Below are positions 25,962-35,314 of a stretch of 64,000 bases of DNA, in pieces. Source of the DNA: JAILLW01 sp045640525 (lineage in GTDB: Bacteria; Bacillota; Clostridia; Lachnospirales; Lachnospiraceae); assembly GCA_045640525.1 (NCBI GenBank), contig JAZUFE010000007.1, forward strand, positions 1 to 64,000, given 5' to 3'. A model generated the notes under the pieces. The model made no database searches. It was not told the DNA's origin and was given only the letters and a program-made list of their open reading frames with translations. The translations under genes and the position numbers were made by a program. Every line of letters begins with the position of its first letter. The first letter of the stretch is position 1.

Positions 25962-26740
25962 CAGCTGACAGCCTCCACCATCGTTACAACCATATGTTTC
26001 ATCTCGGTAAATATCATGTCAGCCGCATCCGGCAACATTGTCATCGTCAAGAACAAAATTCCCAATCCGACCAATACTTTAATCTGTATTCCCACCGCAA
26101 ACATATTAAGCTGGGGAGATACCTTGGCCAAAACGCCCAAAACCGCATTCAAAATAATCATGGTTGCAAATATCGGTAAACATATTCTGAAACCGATTAC
26201 GACATAATCACCCATGAATTCAAGCATACCGCTCATCAATCGGTTAACATGAAATACCTGACCGTTTATCGGTATTAACGTGTATGTTTCCACCAGAGCA
26301 CTTAACAAATACCTGTGCATTCCCGAAAGAAGCATCATAAGCATGATAGAATAGTTATACAAAGCACCTGTTATTGTAACCGAATCCTTTGTTGCCGGAT
26401 CGAACAATGTCACCATACTAAGGCCCATTTCCATATCCGCTATATGTCCAGCGAAATTGACAACCATCATACAGATATTGGCCCCGAATCCGATAATCAG
26501 CCCTGAAATAACTTCTTTTAGGATTAGTATTGTATATTGCAAAAGTGACTCGTATATCGGTCCCTCATGGGGAATCAGTTTAAAAATCAAAGCACTGATA
26601 AAAATGCTTAACAAAATACGTATATGTCTCGGAGTGTTGCTCATGCTAAAAAAGGGAGCCACAAAAATAAAACTTGCTACCCTCATAAGCACCAAAAGAA
26701 ACAACTCCAAATCTTGATATGTAAAAGAGTAATCAAACAT
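25961..26740 (-). CDS. fliR: Flagellar export protein FliR
   Basis: This is a 259-residue export-gate component with about six membrane helices and the conserved ISGLIIGFGANICMM-like segment. It overlaps flhB by 1 nt and follows fliQ by 5 nt. No fusion to FlhB is seen, unlike in some clostridia. Confidence 0.95.
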   Translation of the reverse strand: MFDYSFTYQDLELFLLVLMRVASFIFVAPFFSMSNTPRHIRILLSIFISALIFKLIPHEGPIYESLLQYTILILKEVISGLIIGFGANICMMVVNFAGHIADMEMGLSMVTLFDPATKDSVTITGALYNYSIMLMMLLSGMHRYLLSALVETYTLIPINGQVFHVNRLMSGMLEFMGDYVVIGFRICLPIFATMIILNAVLGVLAKVSPQLNMFAVGIQIKVLVGLGILFLTMTMLPDAADMIFTEMKHMVVTMVEAVS

Positions 26741-26745
26741 ATGCG

Positions 26746-27015
26746 CTATTTAATGTATATACTGAAATTGGACCACAAAGACTCCATAAATCCCGTCATG
26801 TTATTTAACATCCAGTGACCCAAAAGAATAATCGCCAAAAAGATTGCTATAACTTTGGGAACAAACGTAAGCGTCTGCTCCTGAATGGAGGTTACGGTTT
26901 GAAAAATACTGACAATCAATCCGACAATAAGAGAAACCAACAGAATTGGTGCCGAAGTCTTGATTACTATATATAATGCATCGCTCGATATAGCTGCCAC
27001 ATCATCTATATTCAT
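26746..27015 (-). CDS. fliQ: Flagellar export protein FliQ
   Basis: This 89-residue protein has two membrane helices; the LIVGLIVSIFQTVTSIQEQTL region is characteristic. It lies in the standard fliP-fliQ-fliR order. Confidence 0.95.
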   Translation of the reverse strand: MNIDDVAAISSDALYIVIKTSAPILLVSLIVGLIVSIFQTVTSIQEQTLTFVPKVIAIFLAIILLGHWMLNNMTGFMESLWSNFSIYIK

Positions 27016-27027
27016 GGCCTACCCCCG

Positions 27028-27879
27028 TCAATAAAATGTTTTAACCAAATTGCCGATAATCAGATTCCATCCGTCGGCAAGCACAAACAACAATATCTTA
27101 AACGGCATCGAAATTGTTGTCGGAGGCAGCATCATCATACCCATACTCATAAGTGCTGACGCAACTACCATATCTATCACAATAAACGGAATATATATTA
27201 AAAAGCCTATAATAAAGGCTGTTCGTAATTCACTTACAACAAAGGAAGGAATCAAAACCTCGGTAGGTATAGATTCCAAAGAACCATCCCATTCTTGTTT
27301 GCTGATTTCCAAAAACATTTTCACATCCTTGGTCTGAGTCTGTCCGTACATAAACTCTCGCATAGGTGTAACTGCTTCTTCGAAAAACTCTTCCTGCGTA
27401 ATTGTTCCTTGGTCAAACGGCTGAATCGCATTCGTATATATCTGGCCCAAAGTAGGTCTCATGATGAAAAAGCTTAAAAACAAAGCTAACCCAATCAACA
27501 CCTGGTTAGGAGGCGCTGTTTGGGTATTCAATGCAGCTCTTGTAAAGTGCAAAACAATAAGAATTCGGGTATAACTGGTTAACATAATTAGCAACGTAGG
27601 TGCTATTGCTATTAATGTCAGAGTAATCAAAATTCTTAATGTTCCATTGACCGAACCATTATCACCTTGGGTTGTAATGGTTATGCTGTTGGCTATATTC
27701 AATTCTCCCAAATCTTCCTGTGATTCAGCTGTTCCGGGATTCTCAATATTGGTTCTTGAATCGGTTTCACCTGTCAAATGAGAATCTACCGTTGTTGCAG
27801 CATAAACAGGAAAAGAAGGCAATATACATAATATGCCCACCGTTACCAGTAGGCATAATATATTCCGTATCTTCTTCAT
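27028..27879 (-). CDS. fliP: Flagellar export protein FliP
   Basis: FliP is the core of the export gate. It has a cleavable signal peptide (about residues 1-27, ending PVYA), a short extracytoplasmic segment and the conserved membrane regions (TSYTRILIVLHFTRAAL, PPNQVLIGLALFL, MMLPPTTISMPFKI). The length is 283 residues, slightly longer than average because of an N-terminal spacer of about 55 residues. Confidence 0.96.
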   Translation of the reverse strand: MKKIRNILCLLVTVGILCILPSFPVYAATTVDSHLTGETDSRTNIENPGTAESQEDLGELNIANSITITTQGDNGSVNGTLRILITLTLIAIAPTLLIMLTSYTRILIVLHFTRAALNTQTAPPNQVLIGLALFLSFFIMRPTLGQIYTNAIQPFDQGTITQEEFFEEAVTPMREFMYGQTQTKDVKMFLEISKQEWDGSLESIPTEVLIPSFVVSELRTAFIIGFLIYIPFIVIDMVVASALMSMGMMMLPPTTISMPFKILLFVLADGWNLIIGNLVKTFY

Positions 27880-27888
27880 TAACTAAAC

Positions 27889-28260
27889 CTAATCTTCTTT
27901 CTTCTTGTTTAGGTTTTTGACTTTATCCAAAACGGCCGCAAATGTAGCGTTTGGTTGTTCTTCTGTCTTAAATACAATGTCTTCTTCGGCAATTTCGGAA
28001 ACAACATGAACCTCGTCCTTGCCTATGGCAATGACAAAATACTTGTTGCCCGCACGCACAATCTGAAGGAACTTATTGTTTGAAATGCGCTGTGTCTCAA
28101 TTACTTCCAAATTGGCGCCACCACCCATTTGCCCCTTTTGAATCTTTCCGATCCATCTGGTGGTAAACCAGGTAATAACCAAAACAAAGACAAACAGTAA
28201 AAGAACTGTCAGAAACTGCATTACACTATTCGCCCTGGATGAAATTTGCGACAGGAGCAT
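27889..28260 (-). CDS. fliO: Flagellar biosynthesis protein FliO/FliZ
   Basis: This is a 123-residue protein with one membrane helix (about residues 14-36) and a cytoplasmic beta-rich domain (LEVIETQRISNNKFLQIV, YFVIAIGKDEVHVV) typical of FliO. FliO helps assemble the FliP ring. It sits between cheY and fliP as in other Firmicutes. Confidence 0.9.
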   Translation of the reverse strand: MLLSQISSRANSVMQFLTVLLLFVFVLVITWFTTRWIGKIQKGQMGGGANLEVIETQRISNNKFLQIVRAGNKYFVIAIGKDEVHVVSEIAEEDIVFKTEEQPNATFAAVLDKVKNLNKKKED

Positions 28261-28262
28261 TA

Positions 28263-28625
28263 TTAACCAACTACCTTCTTAACTGCTTCAAGAACACGAT
28301 CGGCCTGGAAAGGCTTAACGATGAAGTCTTTGGCACCGGCTTGAATTGATTCAATAACCATAGCCTGCTGACCCATTGCCGAGCACATTATTATCAATGC
28401 ATTAGGATCGGAACCCTTAATTTTCTTTAATGCGCCAATACCATCCAATTCAGGCATTGTAATATCCATAAGAACAAGATCCGGATGTAATTCTGCATAC
28501 TTCTCAACAGCCTTTGCACCGTTCTCTGCTTCGCCGACAACGTTATAGCCGTTCTTAGACAGGATATCCTTAATCATCATTCGCATGAAAGCCGCATCAT
28601 CAACAATTAAAATATTCTTCGCCAT
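28263..28625 (-). CDS. cheY: Chemotaxis response regulator CheY
   Basis: This is a single receiver domain of 120 residues. Acidic pair Asp9/Asp10, phospho-acceptor Asp54, switch Ser82 and Lys104 are all in place. Phosphorylated by CheA, it binds FliM/FliY to change rotation. It lies between fliY and fliO, as in B. subtilis. Confidence 0.96.
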   Translation of the reverse strand: MAKNILIVDDAAFMRMMIKDILSKNGYNVVGEAENGAKAVEKYAELHPDLVLMDITMPELDGIGALKKIKGSDPNALIIMCSAMGQQAMVIESIQAGAKDFIVKPFQADRVLEAVKKVVG

Positions 28626-28636
28626 TTTTACTCTCC

Positions 28637-29875
28637 TTAATTTATAATTTCGGTTACACGAATACCAAAACTTTCTTCAATTACAACAACTTCGCCCTTA
28701 GCAACAAACTTGCCGTTAACAAGTACATCTATGGGTTCACCCGCTATTTTATCAAGTTCGATAATAGTTCCGGGTGCAAAGTCCAAAATTTCTGAAATCA
28801 GTTTCGTCGTTCTTCCCAACTCAACTGTGACTTCAAGTGGTACATCTTTAATGATACCTATATTTTCCGCTCCCGGAACCTGTGAATAGTCCGGGGTAAA
28901 GGATTGGAACTGAGCCGGTGTAATACTCATCTGAGGCATCTGCATCGGTGGATAACCCATTGGCGGATATCCCATCGGCATTCCCATCTGAGGCATTGGC
29001 TGCGGCTGCTCTGCTACAGGTGGCACATACGGTGCCGGTTGTGGTGCCGGAGCAGGTGCAGGTGCCGGAGCAGGTGCAGGTGCCGGTGCCGGAGCAGGTT
29101 CCGGTTCGGGCTCAGGTTCATCACCCTGACCTGAGAAGGTATTATACAAATCCTTTGCGAAATCTATCGGATACAATTGCATTATGGTTGAATCAACCAA
29201 GTCATCAATCTGCATCCTGAAGGAAATCTTTGCGAATGTTCCGGCTAAGAATGGTGCAATAGCCTCGGCATCCATGATTTCCGTCAAATCTACCAAAGAA
29301 GCTTCCGGTGGTGATATATCAATCATCTTACCAAGCATGGTTGATAATGAAGTTGCCGAAGAACCCATCATCTGATTCATCGCTTCCGATATGGCTGACA
29401 GATGTAATTCTCCAAGTTCACCGTCGGTATTGGTTCCGTCACCACCCATCATCAAATCGGTGATAACCTTAACATCATGTTCCTTAAGTACCATGATGTT
29501 GGATCCGTCCAGACCAACCGTATACTTAATCTGAATAAATACACACGGTCGCTGATAATCCTCGATAACCGTCTTCCAGTTAGCTAAAGTAACTGTCGGC
29601 GTTGTGATATTAACTTTTCGATTAACAAGAGAATAAAGCGTTGTTGCCGAAGATCCCATACTGATATTGGCAATTTCTCCGACCGCATCTCTTTCTTCCG
29701 GGCTCAAGAGTGATTCATCAACCTCTCCCGGGTCTGAAGATCCTACAATTATCGGTGGTGTATCCGATGAGCCGCCATCCTGTGGTGCTGGGTCAGCAGG
29801 TGCATCCCCACCTGAAACATCCATTCCGGAAAGTAGAGCATTTATTTCGTCTTGTGATAACATTCCTCCGTCCAT
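28637..29875 (-). CDS. fliY: Flagellar switch protein and CheY-P phosphatase FliY
   Basis: The N-terminus (MLSQDEINALLSGM) resembles the CheY-P-binding peptide of FliM. A CheC-like domain follows, with two phosphatase helices (GEIANISMGSSA and ISEAMNQMMGSSA), then a Pro/Ala/Glu-rich linker (about residues 250-330) with a long alternating Ala-Pro run, and a C-terminal FliN/SpoA domain (VTVELGRTTKLISEIL). The length, 412 residues, is somewhat above average because of the linker. It is part of the motor C-ring. Confidence 0.95.
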   Translation of the reverse strand: MDGGMLSQDEINALLSGMDVSGGDAPADPAPQDGGSSDTPPIIVGSSDPGEVDESLLSPEERDAVGEIANISMGSSATTLYSLVNRKVNITTPTVTLANWKTVIEDYQRPCVFIQIKYTVGLDGSNIMVLKEHDVKVITDLMMGGDGTNTDGELGELHLSAISEAMNQMMGSSATSLSTMLGKMIDISPPEASLVDLTEIMDAEAIAPFLAGTFAKISFRMQIDDLVDSTIMQLYPIDFAKDLYNTFSGQGDEPEPEPEPAPAPAPAPAPAPAPAPAPQPAPYVPPVAEQPQPMPQMGMPMGYPPMGYPPMQMPQMSITPAQFQSFTPDYSQVPGAENIGIIKDVPLEVTVELGRTTKLISEILDFAPGTIIELDKIAGEPIDVLVNGKFVAKGEVVVIEESFGIRVTEIIN

Positions 29876-29878
29876 GCC

Positions 29879-30859
29879 TTACTCCCCCTCTCTTCTTACT
29901 GACGTTACACGTACAGCATATTTATCTTTGCTGGAACCGGGTAAGGCTGTAAACTTACGAATATTTCCAACATAGATGTCCATTTCCGAATCAACGGATG
30001 AACCGAGTCTTACTACGTCTCCTACCTGCAATCCTAAGAATTCATTGACGGAAATTGAACTCTTACCCAAAACTGCACGAACCGGGACCTCGACTCTTTG
30101 TATTAAGCTTTCAATATGATCCTGGTAATCCATAGAATCATCTTTTTGCATCGTTGAAAACCAATACTTGGTATTAAGTTTATCCATAACTTCCTCAAGT
30201 GTAAAGTAAGGAAGACAGATATTCATAAAGCCTTCGGTATCACCGATTTTGATATTCATTGTCACAATGGCTATCATATCGGTAGGTGCAATTACCTGGG
30301 CGAACTGTGCATTGGTTTCTATTCGCTCCATAATAGGATTGATTTCCATTACGTTCTTCCATGGCTCTTTCATAAGCTGCATGCATATAATCATCAATTT
30401 CTCTATTATGGTCATTTCTATCTCTGAAAAATCTCTGTTCTTTTCCAAGGGGAGACCCGGACCGCCAAGCATTCTGTCTATCATAGCGAATCCCAAATTC
30501 GGAGATAACTCTATAATAACATTTCCGTTCAAAGGTTTAAAGTCTATAATTCCCAATATTACAGGATTTGAAAGAGCGTTCGAAAATTCCGAGAAGGTAA
30601 CCGTTTCCGAAGATGCTACCGTAGTCTGTACGGATTTTCGAAGATATAACGGCAGGTTGGTAGAAATCAATCTGCCATAATGTTCATATATAATTTCAAG
30701 AGTACGCAGATGCTCTTTTGAGAATTTCGCAGGTCGCTTAAAGTCATAGTCTTTGACCGGCTTTTCATTAATCTCATGCATCTGATCCACATCCAACTCA
30801 CCGGTCGTTAACGCTGCCAGCAGGTTGTCTATTTCACTTTGGGACAGTACCTCGCCCAC
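29879..30859 (-). CDS. fliM: Flagellar switch protein FliM
   Basis: This 326-residue C-ring protein has an N-terminal CheY-P-binding peptide (VLSQSEIDNLLAAL), a middle CheC-like domain with the conserved GGPG region (IDRMLGGPGLPLEK) and a C-terminal SpoA domain. The start is GTG, chosen because AGGAGGTGA lies just upstream and the N-terminal peptide begins there. It follows fliL by 35 nt. Confidence 0.96.
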   Translation of the reverse strand: MGEVLSQSEIDNLLAALTTGELDVDQMHEINEKPVKDYDFKRPAKFSKEHLRTLEIIYEHYGRLISTNLPLYLRKSVQTTVASSETVTFSEFSNALSNPVILGIIDFKPLNGNVIIELSPNLGFAMIDRMLGGPGLPLEKNRDFSEIEMTIIEKLMIICMQLMKEPWKNVMEINPIMERIETNAQFAQVIAPTDMIAIVTMNIKIGDTEGFMNICLPYFTLEEVMDKLNTKYWFSTMQKDDSMDYQDHIESLIQRVEVPVRAVLGKSSISVNEFLGLQVGDVVRLGSSVDSEMDIYVGNIRKFTALPGSSKDKYAVRVTSVRREGE

Positions 30860-30894
30860 GAATTCTCACCTCCTTAGGGCCAAAGAATCGTATC

Positions 30895-31416
30895 TTACTG
30901 ATACAAGGCACTACTAAAGGTTACATCAAATATGAAGTCTGAATTATATAAAGACTGAATCTTTAGCAAAATTTCATTACAAATCGATGCGGAATTGGCC
31001 TTGGCTTCTTCCATAGTATATTGGCTGATAACCGAATTGATCTGTCCTCTTAAAAGATCTTCCTTATCAGCAATACCTGCACCGTAAGTAGCATAATCTT
31101 CACTCAATGTATTCATCGAAAGAGCCACGGAAACCATAGCATAGTGATCCTTTCCGTCTGCCCCTCCCTTAAGAGGTATGGTCATATCCGCAATAGTATA
31201 TGTAGCTACATCCGCAATGGATAACTGCTGTGTTTCCTCTGCTTCGGATGCAACAGTTCCGTCGGTAAGTTCAAGATTAATTGCCGATGCAATATCCGTT
31301 ACCAATTTGGCTGTCTTCTTATTGGTACTAAGAACGCTGAACATCATAATTCCCGTTAATACCAGATTAACAATCAATAACGCCAAAATACCGATAGAAA
31401 TTAAACTCTTTTTCAT
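30895..31416 (-). CDS. fliL: Flagellar basal-body protein FliL
   Basis: This is a 173-residue protein with one N-terminal membrane helix (about residues 6-28) and an extracytoplasmic domain ending in the typical FliL pattern (LRGQINSVISQYTMEEA). FliL surrounds the stator units. It lies between motB and fliM, as in other Firmicutes operons. Confidence 0.88.
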   Translation of the reverse strand: MKKSLISIGILALLIVNLVLTGIMMFSVLSTNKKTAKLVTDIASAINLELTDGTVASEAEETQQLSIADVATYTIADMTIPLKGGADGKDHYAMVSVALSMNTLSEDYATYGAGIADKEDLLRGQINSVISQYTMEEAKANSASICNEILLKIQSLYNSDFIFDVTFSSALYQ

Positions 31417-31431
31417 TTTATCTCCCTGGTC

Positions 31432-32286
31432 TTAGTAATTACTAAGCGTATTATATATCCTGATTTCAACGCGACGGTTCATGGATCTTCCTTCTGCTGT
31501 TGAATTATCAGCTATTGGTTTATACTCGCCTCTTCCTGAATGTTTAACCATTCCCACATCAATAAGAGAATTGTCTTTCAAATAGTTAAATACCGAAAGA
31601 GCACGTCCCGAGCTTAGCTCGTCATTGTTGGAATACTTGCCGCCGCTGTGCATCGGAACATTATCCGTATGTCCTTCTATTTCAATGGTTGACTCAGCGT
31701 ATCTTTCGAGAATCTTGCCTACATTGTCAAGAACCGGCAAGGATTCCTTCTTAAGTTCCACCGAACCCGAATCAAACAAAAGTGCACCGTTCAAAGTTAA
31801 TTGAACATATTGAGAAGTAAACTCTATATCGACTTCCTTATCAAGTTTCTCTTCTTCAAGAGCTTCTTCTATCTTCTCGGCAAGTTCCTCGGATTCCGCC
31901 ATCTTGGCCTCGTCCAAAGATTCCATTGCTTCTTTGAGCTTCTCTTCTGCAGGATTGGCTGCATCATTCTGATTATCCTGCTCGCCTTCTCCGACTTCCT
32001 GACCTTCTTCGCCTCGGCCCGTTGAATTGATATAATCATCCAATTCATTCAACTGGCTCACTCCGTTACTTATAAGCACACCATCACCGATGGCATTGGC
32101 GCCGCCGGAAAAGATACTGAAAGTCTGGTTAAACGAAGCCGCTAACATTTCGAATTTCTGTTGGTCTACACTTGACATTGAAAACAACAACACGAAGAAG
32201 CACAAAAGAAGGTTCATCAAATCCGAGAAAGTCGCCATCCACGCGGGCGACCCTTTCGGAGGATCCTCTTCCCTCTTCTTAGCCAT
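31432..32286 (-). CDS. motB: Flagellar motor stator protein MotB
   Basis: The stator subunit has one membrane helix with the proton- or sodium-carrying Asp22 (FSDLMNLLLCFF), an acidic plug/linker region (about residues 85-150) and a C-terminal OmpA-like peptidoglycan-binding domain (IEGHTDNVP, SGRALSVFNYL, NRRVEIRI). I start it at the ATG at 32286, which has GGGAGGTGA 7 nt upstream; a longer frame from 32358 would add an atypical N-terminus lying inside motA. It overlaps motA by 8 nt. Length is 284 residues. Confidence 0.95.
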   Translation of the reverse strand: MAKKREEDPPKGSPAWMATFSDLMNLLLCFFVLLFSMSSVDQQKFEMLAASFNQTFSIFSGGANAIGDGVLISNGVSQLNELDDYINSTGRGEEGQEVGEGEQDNQNDAANPAEEKLKEAMESLDEAKMAESEELAEKIEEALEEEKLDKEVDIEFTSQYVQLTLNGALLFDSGSVELKKESLPVLDNVGKILERYAESTIEIEGHTDNVPMHSGGKYSNNDELSSGRALSVFNYLKDNSLIDVGMVKHSGRGEYKPIADNSTAEGRSMNRRVEIRIYNTLSNY

Positions 32287-33091
32287 CGGCTTCACCTCCC
32301 TCATCGGATGAAACCGTTCTCTCTGCAGGTGCCAGGAACGACTTAAGCTTCTCCTCAATTACACGCGGGTTTTCACCTGCCTGAATCGAAAGAAGACCTT
32401 CTATCATAATATTCTTAACCATCATTTCGTTACCGTTATTGCTCTTAAGCTTGGCCGAAACAGGAGCACATATCCAGTTGGCAAGCATTGAACCGTACAA
32501 CGTAGTAATCAGGGCAACCGCCATGTTGGGACCTACGGCATTGATATCACTAAGGTCATTAAGCATGTTGATAAGTCCGATAAGGGTACCGATCATACCC
32601 CAGGCAGGACCCATACCTCCAAGGTCATCCCAGAACTGTATATTTTCTTTATGTCTGTCTTCGCAGGCCATCATTTCCGTTTCAAGAATACCTCTTACCA
32701 AATCCGGATCGGTACCGTCTACGATAAGCAATATTCCCTTCTTCATGAAAGCATCATCAAGTTCATTGGCAGCTTCTTCCAAAGAAAGAAGTCCGTCCTT
32801 ACGAGCTACATTCGACAAATCGATAATCTTGGCAATAATACCCTTAATGTCAAATGAAGGTGCCTTGAATATCAAAAGCATCGATTTAAGACCGTTTATA
32901 AATCCTGCCATCGGTTTCATACACAAAACCGCAGCAAACGCACCACCGAATGTAATAATCGCTGATGGCGGATCAAGATAGTTTGTAACACCGGCAATGG
33001 AACCTGTGGAACTTATAATTCCGTACAGCACCATTCCAAAGCACATGACAAAGCCGATAAGTGACGCTAAATCCACTTTTAAAACCTCCAT
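32279..33091 (-). CDS. motA: Flagellar motor stator protein MotA
   Basis: This 270-residue protein has four membrane helices and a cytoplasmic loop with conserved charged residues. The segments GMIGTLIGLINML and MAVALITTLYGSMLANWI are diagnostic. It partners MotB to drive rotation and begins 5 nt after the flbD stop codon. Confidence 0.96.
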   Translation of the reverse strand: MEVLKVDLASLIGFVMCFGMVLYGIISSTGSIAGVTNYLDPPSAIITFGGAFAAVLCMKPMAGFINGLKSMLLIFKAPSFDIKGIIAKIIDLSNVARKDGLLSLEEAANELDDAFMKKGILLIVDGTDPDLVRGILETEMMACEDRHKENIQFWDDLGGMGPAWGMIGTLIGLINMLNDLSDINAVGPNMAVALITTLYGSMLANWICAPVSAKLKSNNGNEMMVKNIMIEGLLSIQAGENPRVIEEKLKSFLAPAERTVSSDEGGEADG

Positions 33092-33096
33092 CCGGC

Positions 33097-33282
33097 CTAA
33101 TGGCCAAAGATGTCCTTTCTATACGATTTTACAAGATTTTGTACATCTTGTCTACCTTCTTTTACTATTATCTTGCGTCCTGTGGTAAACGCAACCACAG
33201 TATCTGGTGTCTCTTCCACCAATTCTATCAAATCAGGATTAACTAATACTTTTTGTCCATTCATTTTAGTCAATTCAATCAT
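33097..33282 (-). CDS. flbD: FlbD-family flagellar protein
   Basis: This 61-residue protein matches the small FlbD family found between flgE and motA in Firmicutes and spirochaetes (MIELTKMNGQKVLVNPDLIE, followed by a beta-strand pair and RQDVQNLVKSYR). Its function is not established. It lies 150 nt downstream of flgE, with an RNA hairpin between them. Confidence 0.93.
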   Translation of the reverse strand: MIELTKMNGQKVLVNPDLIELVEETPDTVVAFTTGRKIIVKEGRQDVQNLVKSYRKDIFGH

Positions 33283-33356
33283 TTTTTCTTTCTTTCCAAC
33301 AAATCAACTGTTTTGTTTAAATACTTAGAAAACTTTTCACATCTTTAATAGCACTT

Positions 33357-33384
33357 AAGGGAAACAGCCTTTGCTGTTCCCCTT
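33357..33384 (-). other. Intercistronic RNA hairpin between flgE and flbD-motAB
   Basis: On the transcribed strand AAGGGGAACAGC and GCTGTTTCCCTT can form 12 pairs with a 4-nt loop. The one non-Watson-Crick position is a G-U pair in the RNA but a mismatch on the other strand, which favours an RNA function. No T-run follows, so it is unlikely to be a full terminator; partial termination, mRNA protection or processing between hook and motor genes is possible. Confidence 0.5.
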
Positions 33385-33433
33385 TAATGCCGAATATTAA
33401 TTTTTAACAAACTATATCTTTATCCGATTAATA

Positions 33434-34825
33434 CTATCTCTTAAGGTTGGTCAATTCTTCAAGCAATGTATCGGATACGGTAATAATACGGGAGTTAGCC
33501 TGGAAACCACGCTGGGTTGTAATCATTTCGGTAAATTCTGCCGAAAGGTCAACGTTTGACATTTCCAAAACACCGGTATTCATGTAACCGCCGCCTGCCG
33601 TAATATCAACGCCGATACCGTCGAAATCACCTGAGTTCTGTGTTGATGAGTAAAGGTTATCGCCTTCCTTGGCAAGACCTGATGCATTAGCGAATGAAGC
33701 TGTTGCAATCTGTCCTAAAAGTCTTGACTGACCATTGTCGTATGTTGCGTAAATCTTACCATCCTTTTGAATGGAAATACCCGACATTTCACCAAGCATA
33801 CGTCCTGAGCCACCGCCCGTTGATGAACCACGGGTTGCAACAGTTGTTGAAGTTCCGTTATTGTTAAGGTTCGACATTGCCGTACAATCAACCGTAATTG
33901 TTGCAGGGAAGCTCGGAATTGCAGTTCCGGTAACCGTACCTAAATCAAGTGAAAGCTTACCGTCGGTAATTGCTGTGCCACCGCTGGGAGTAATTGATGT
34001 AAGTTTACCGTCAACCGTGCTGAATTCAAATTCCCAGCTGCTGGTAGTCGGCATGGCATCATCAGCTATCTTAACACCTTTAGGGTCATCAATCTCGGTA
34101 AGTGTAAGGTTAAAGTGACCTGCATCGAGTGTTGTTCTGTTAGGAGGTGTTGCCGTATCCTCAGTATAATTAGTAATCTTGAATTTAGCCGTATATTTAA
34201 AACCTAAGTTATCATAAAAGTCCAATGTAACAAGTTTACCATCGTTAGCCACATTCGAATCGAACGAATCAACGATACCTGACATCTGAGCCTGTGATGT
34301 TGCCTCAGGAGGATATGTCATATATTTGTCAGCCATAATCTGAAGCGGCTTAACGATATCCTGTTTGATGGCAAGTGTCTTATCTTCTGTTTCTTCTGCA
34401 AGCCATCCCATTACGTTATAACCTGTAGAAGTCATACACAAGTTACCTGCTCCGTCAACGTAGAAAGAACCATCTCTTGTGAAGAAGTTTTCGGTACCGT
34501 TTGATACTACGAAGAAGTTAGAACCCGTAATCATAATATCAAAAGGATCATTGGTCGTCTGCGAAGCACCCTGACCTGTAATAGCTGTCTTAATGGCAGA
34601 AGTCTTGGCACCAAGACCGATCTGACGGGCATTGACACCACCGACACCGGTTTCTGCATTGGCACCGGAAGCTGCCTGTGTTGTCTGATACATCAAATCA
34701 GAAAATGTCATTGACTGTGACTTATATGCTGTTGTATTAACGTTGGCGATATTATTACCTATAACGTCCATTCTTGTCTGGTGTGTCTTAAGACCTGCTA
34801 CACCAGAGTAAAGTGATCTCATCAT
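33434..34825 (-). CDS. flgE: Flagellar hook protein FlgE
   Basis: This 463-residue hook subunit has the N-terminal rod/hook signature (MMRSLYSGVAGLKTHQTRMD, GNNIANVNTTAYK) and the C-terminal FlgE/F/G signature (GVLEMSNVDLSAEFTEMI, GFQANSRIITVSDTLLEEL). The variable surface domain occupies about residues 140-330. The start has AAGGAGG about 9 nt upstream; two consecutive ATG codons make the exact start ambiguous by one residue. Confidence 0.96.
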   Translation of the reverse strand: MMRSLYSGVAGLKTHQTRMDVIGNNIANVNTTAYKSQSMTFSDLMYQTTQAASGANAETGVGGVNARQIGLGAKTSAIKTAITGQGASQTTNDPFDIMITGSNFFVVSNGTENFFTRDGSFYVDGAGNLCMTSTGYNVMGWLAEETEDKTLAIKQDIVKPLQIMADKYMTYPPEATSQAQMSGIVDSFDSNVANDGKLVTLDFYDNLGFKYTAKFKITNYTEDTATPPNRTTLDAGHFNLTLTEIDDPKGVKIADDAMPTTSSWEFEFSTVDGKLTSITPSGGTAITDGKLSLDLGTVTGTAIPSFPATITVDCTAMSNLNNNGTSTTVATRGSSTGGGSGRMLGEMSGISIQKDGKIYATYDNGQSRLLGQIATASFANASGLAKEGDNLYSSTQNSGDFDGIGVDITAGGGYMNTGVLEMSNVDLSAEFTEMITTQRGFQANSRIITVSDTLLEELTNLKR

Positions 34826-34903
34826 AATTAGTGACCTCCTTAGTTTATTTGCCGTATCCGTTCTTATCCGTCATTCAAAGAACTAAGCCTCCATAAGGTC
34901 CGG

Positions 34904-35299
34904 CTACATTATTACGGCACCGTCTATGTTTGTAAAAATATTATCCTGTGTTTCTTCACTGTTCATTGCCGTCACCACCGTGTTACTCGGAATATTGACT
35001 ATGAATGCCAATGAATCAACCATTATCAAAGATTCCTTTATACCCTTAGACTGAGCTTTCAGTGTACCTTCCTGCAGTCTTCCCAACTGGTTATCCGTAA
35101 GTTCGATATTTCTTGATGATAATCTGTTGGCTGCATGCTTCGAGAATTTAACCTCCCCCGGCATATCCGACTTCTGAGTAAGTATATCTTTAAAAGATAA
35201 GCCTTCAGAAGTCTTTGCGGGGCTATTGGTCTTGTTATTGTTAAGGTACCGGTCCTGAAGCTGTTCTATGGATATAAATCTTCCTGAATTAATATCCAT
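34904..35299 (-). CDS. Flagellar operon protein, TIGR02530-like
   Basis: This is a 131-residue protein with the conserved pattern of a small family found beside flgD/flgE in Firmicutes (FSKHAANRLSSRNIELTDNQLGRL, then ALKGIKESLIMVD-like and AFIVNIPSNTVVTAM). The family is known only as a flagellar operon protein; its role, possibly in hook assembly, is unknown. It is 15 nt downstream of flgD. Confidence 0.85.
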   Translation of the reverse strand: MDINSGRFISIEQLQDRYLNNNKTNSPAKTSEGLSFKDILTQKSDMPGEVKFSKHAANRLSSRNIELTDNQLGRLQEGTLKAQSKGIKESLIMVDSLAFIVNIPSNTVVTAMNSEETQDNIFTNIDGAVIM

Positions 35300-35314
35300 A
35301 ATGACCTCCCTGTC

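Noticed and set aside
32287..32358. N-terminal extension of MotB by 24 residues
   Set aside because: It overlaps motA, and the ATG at 32286 has a strong SD and gives the usual MotB start.
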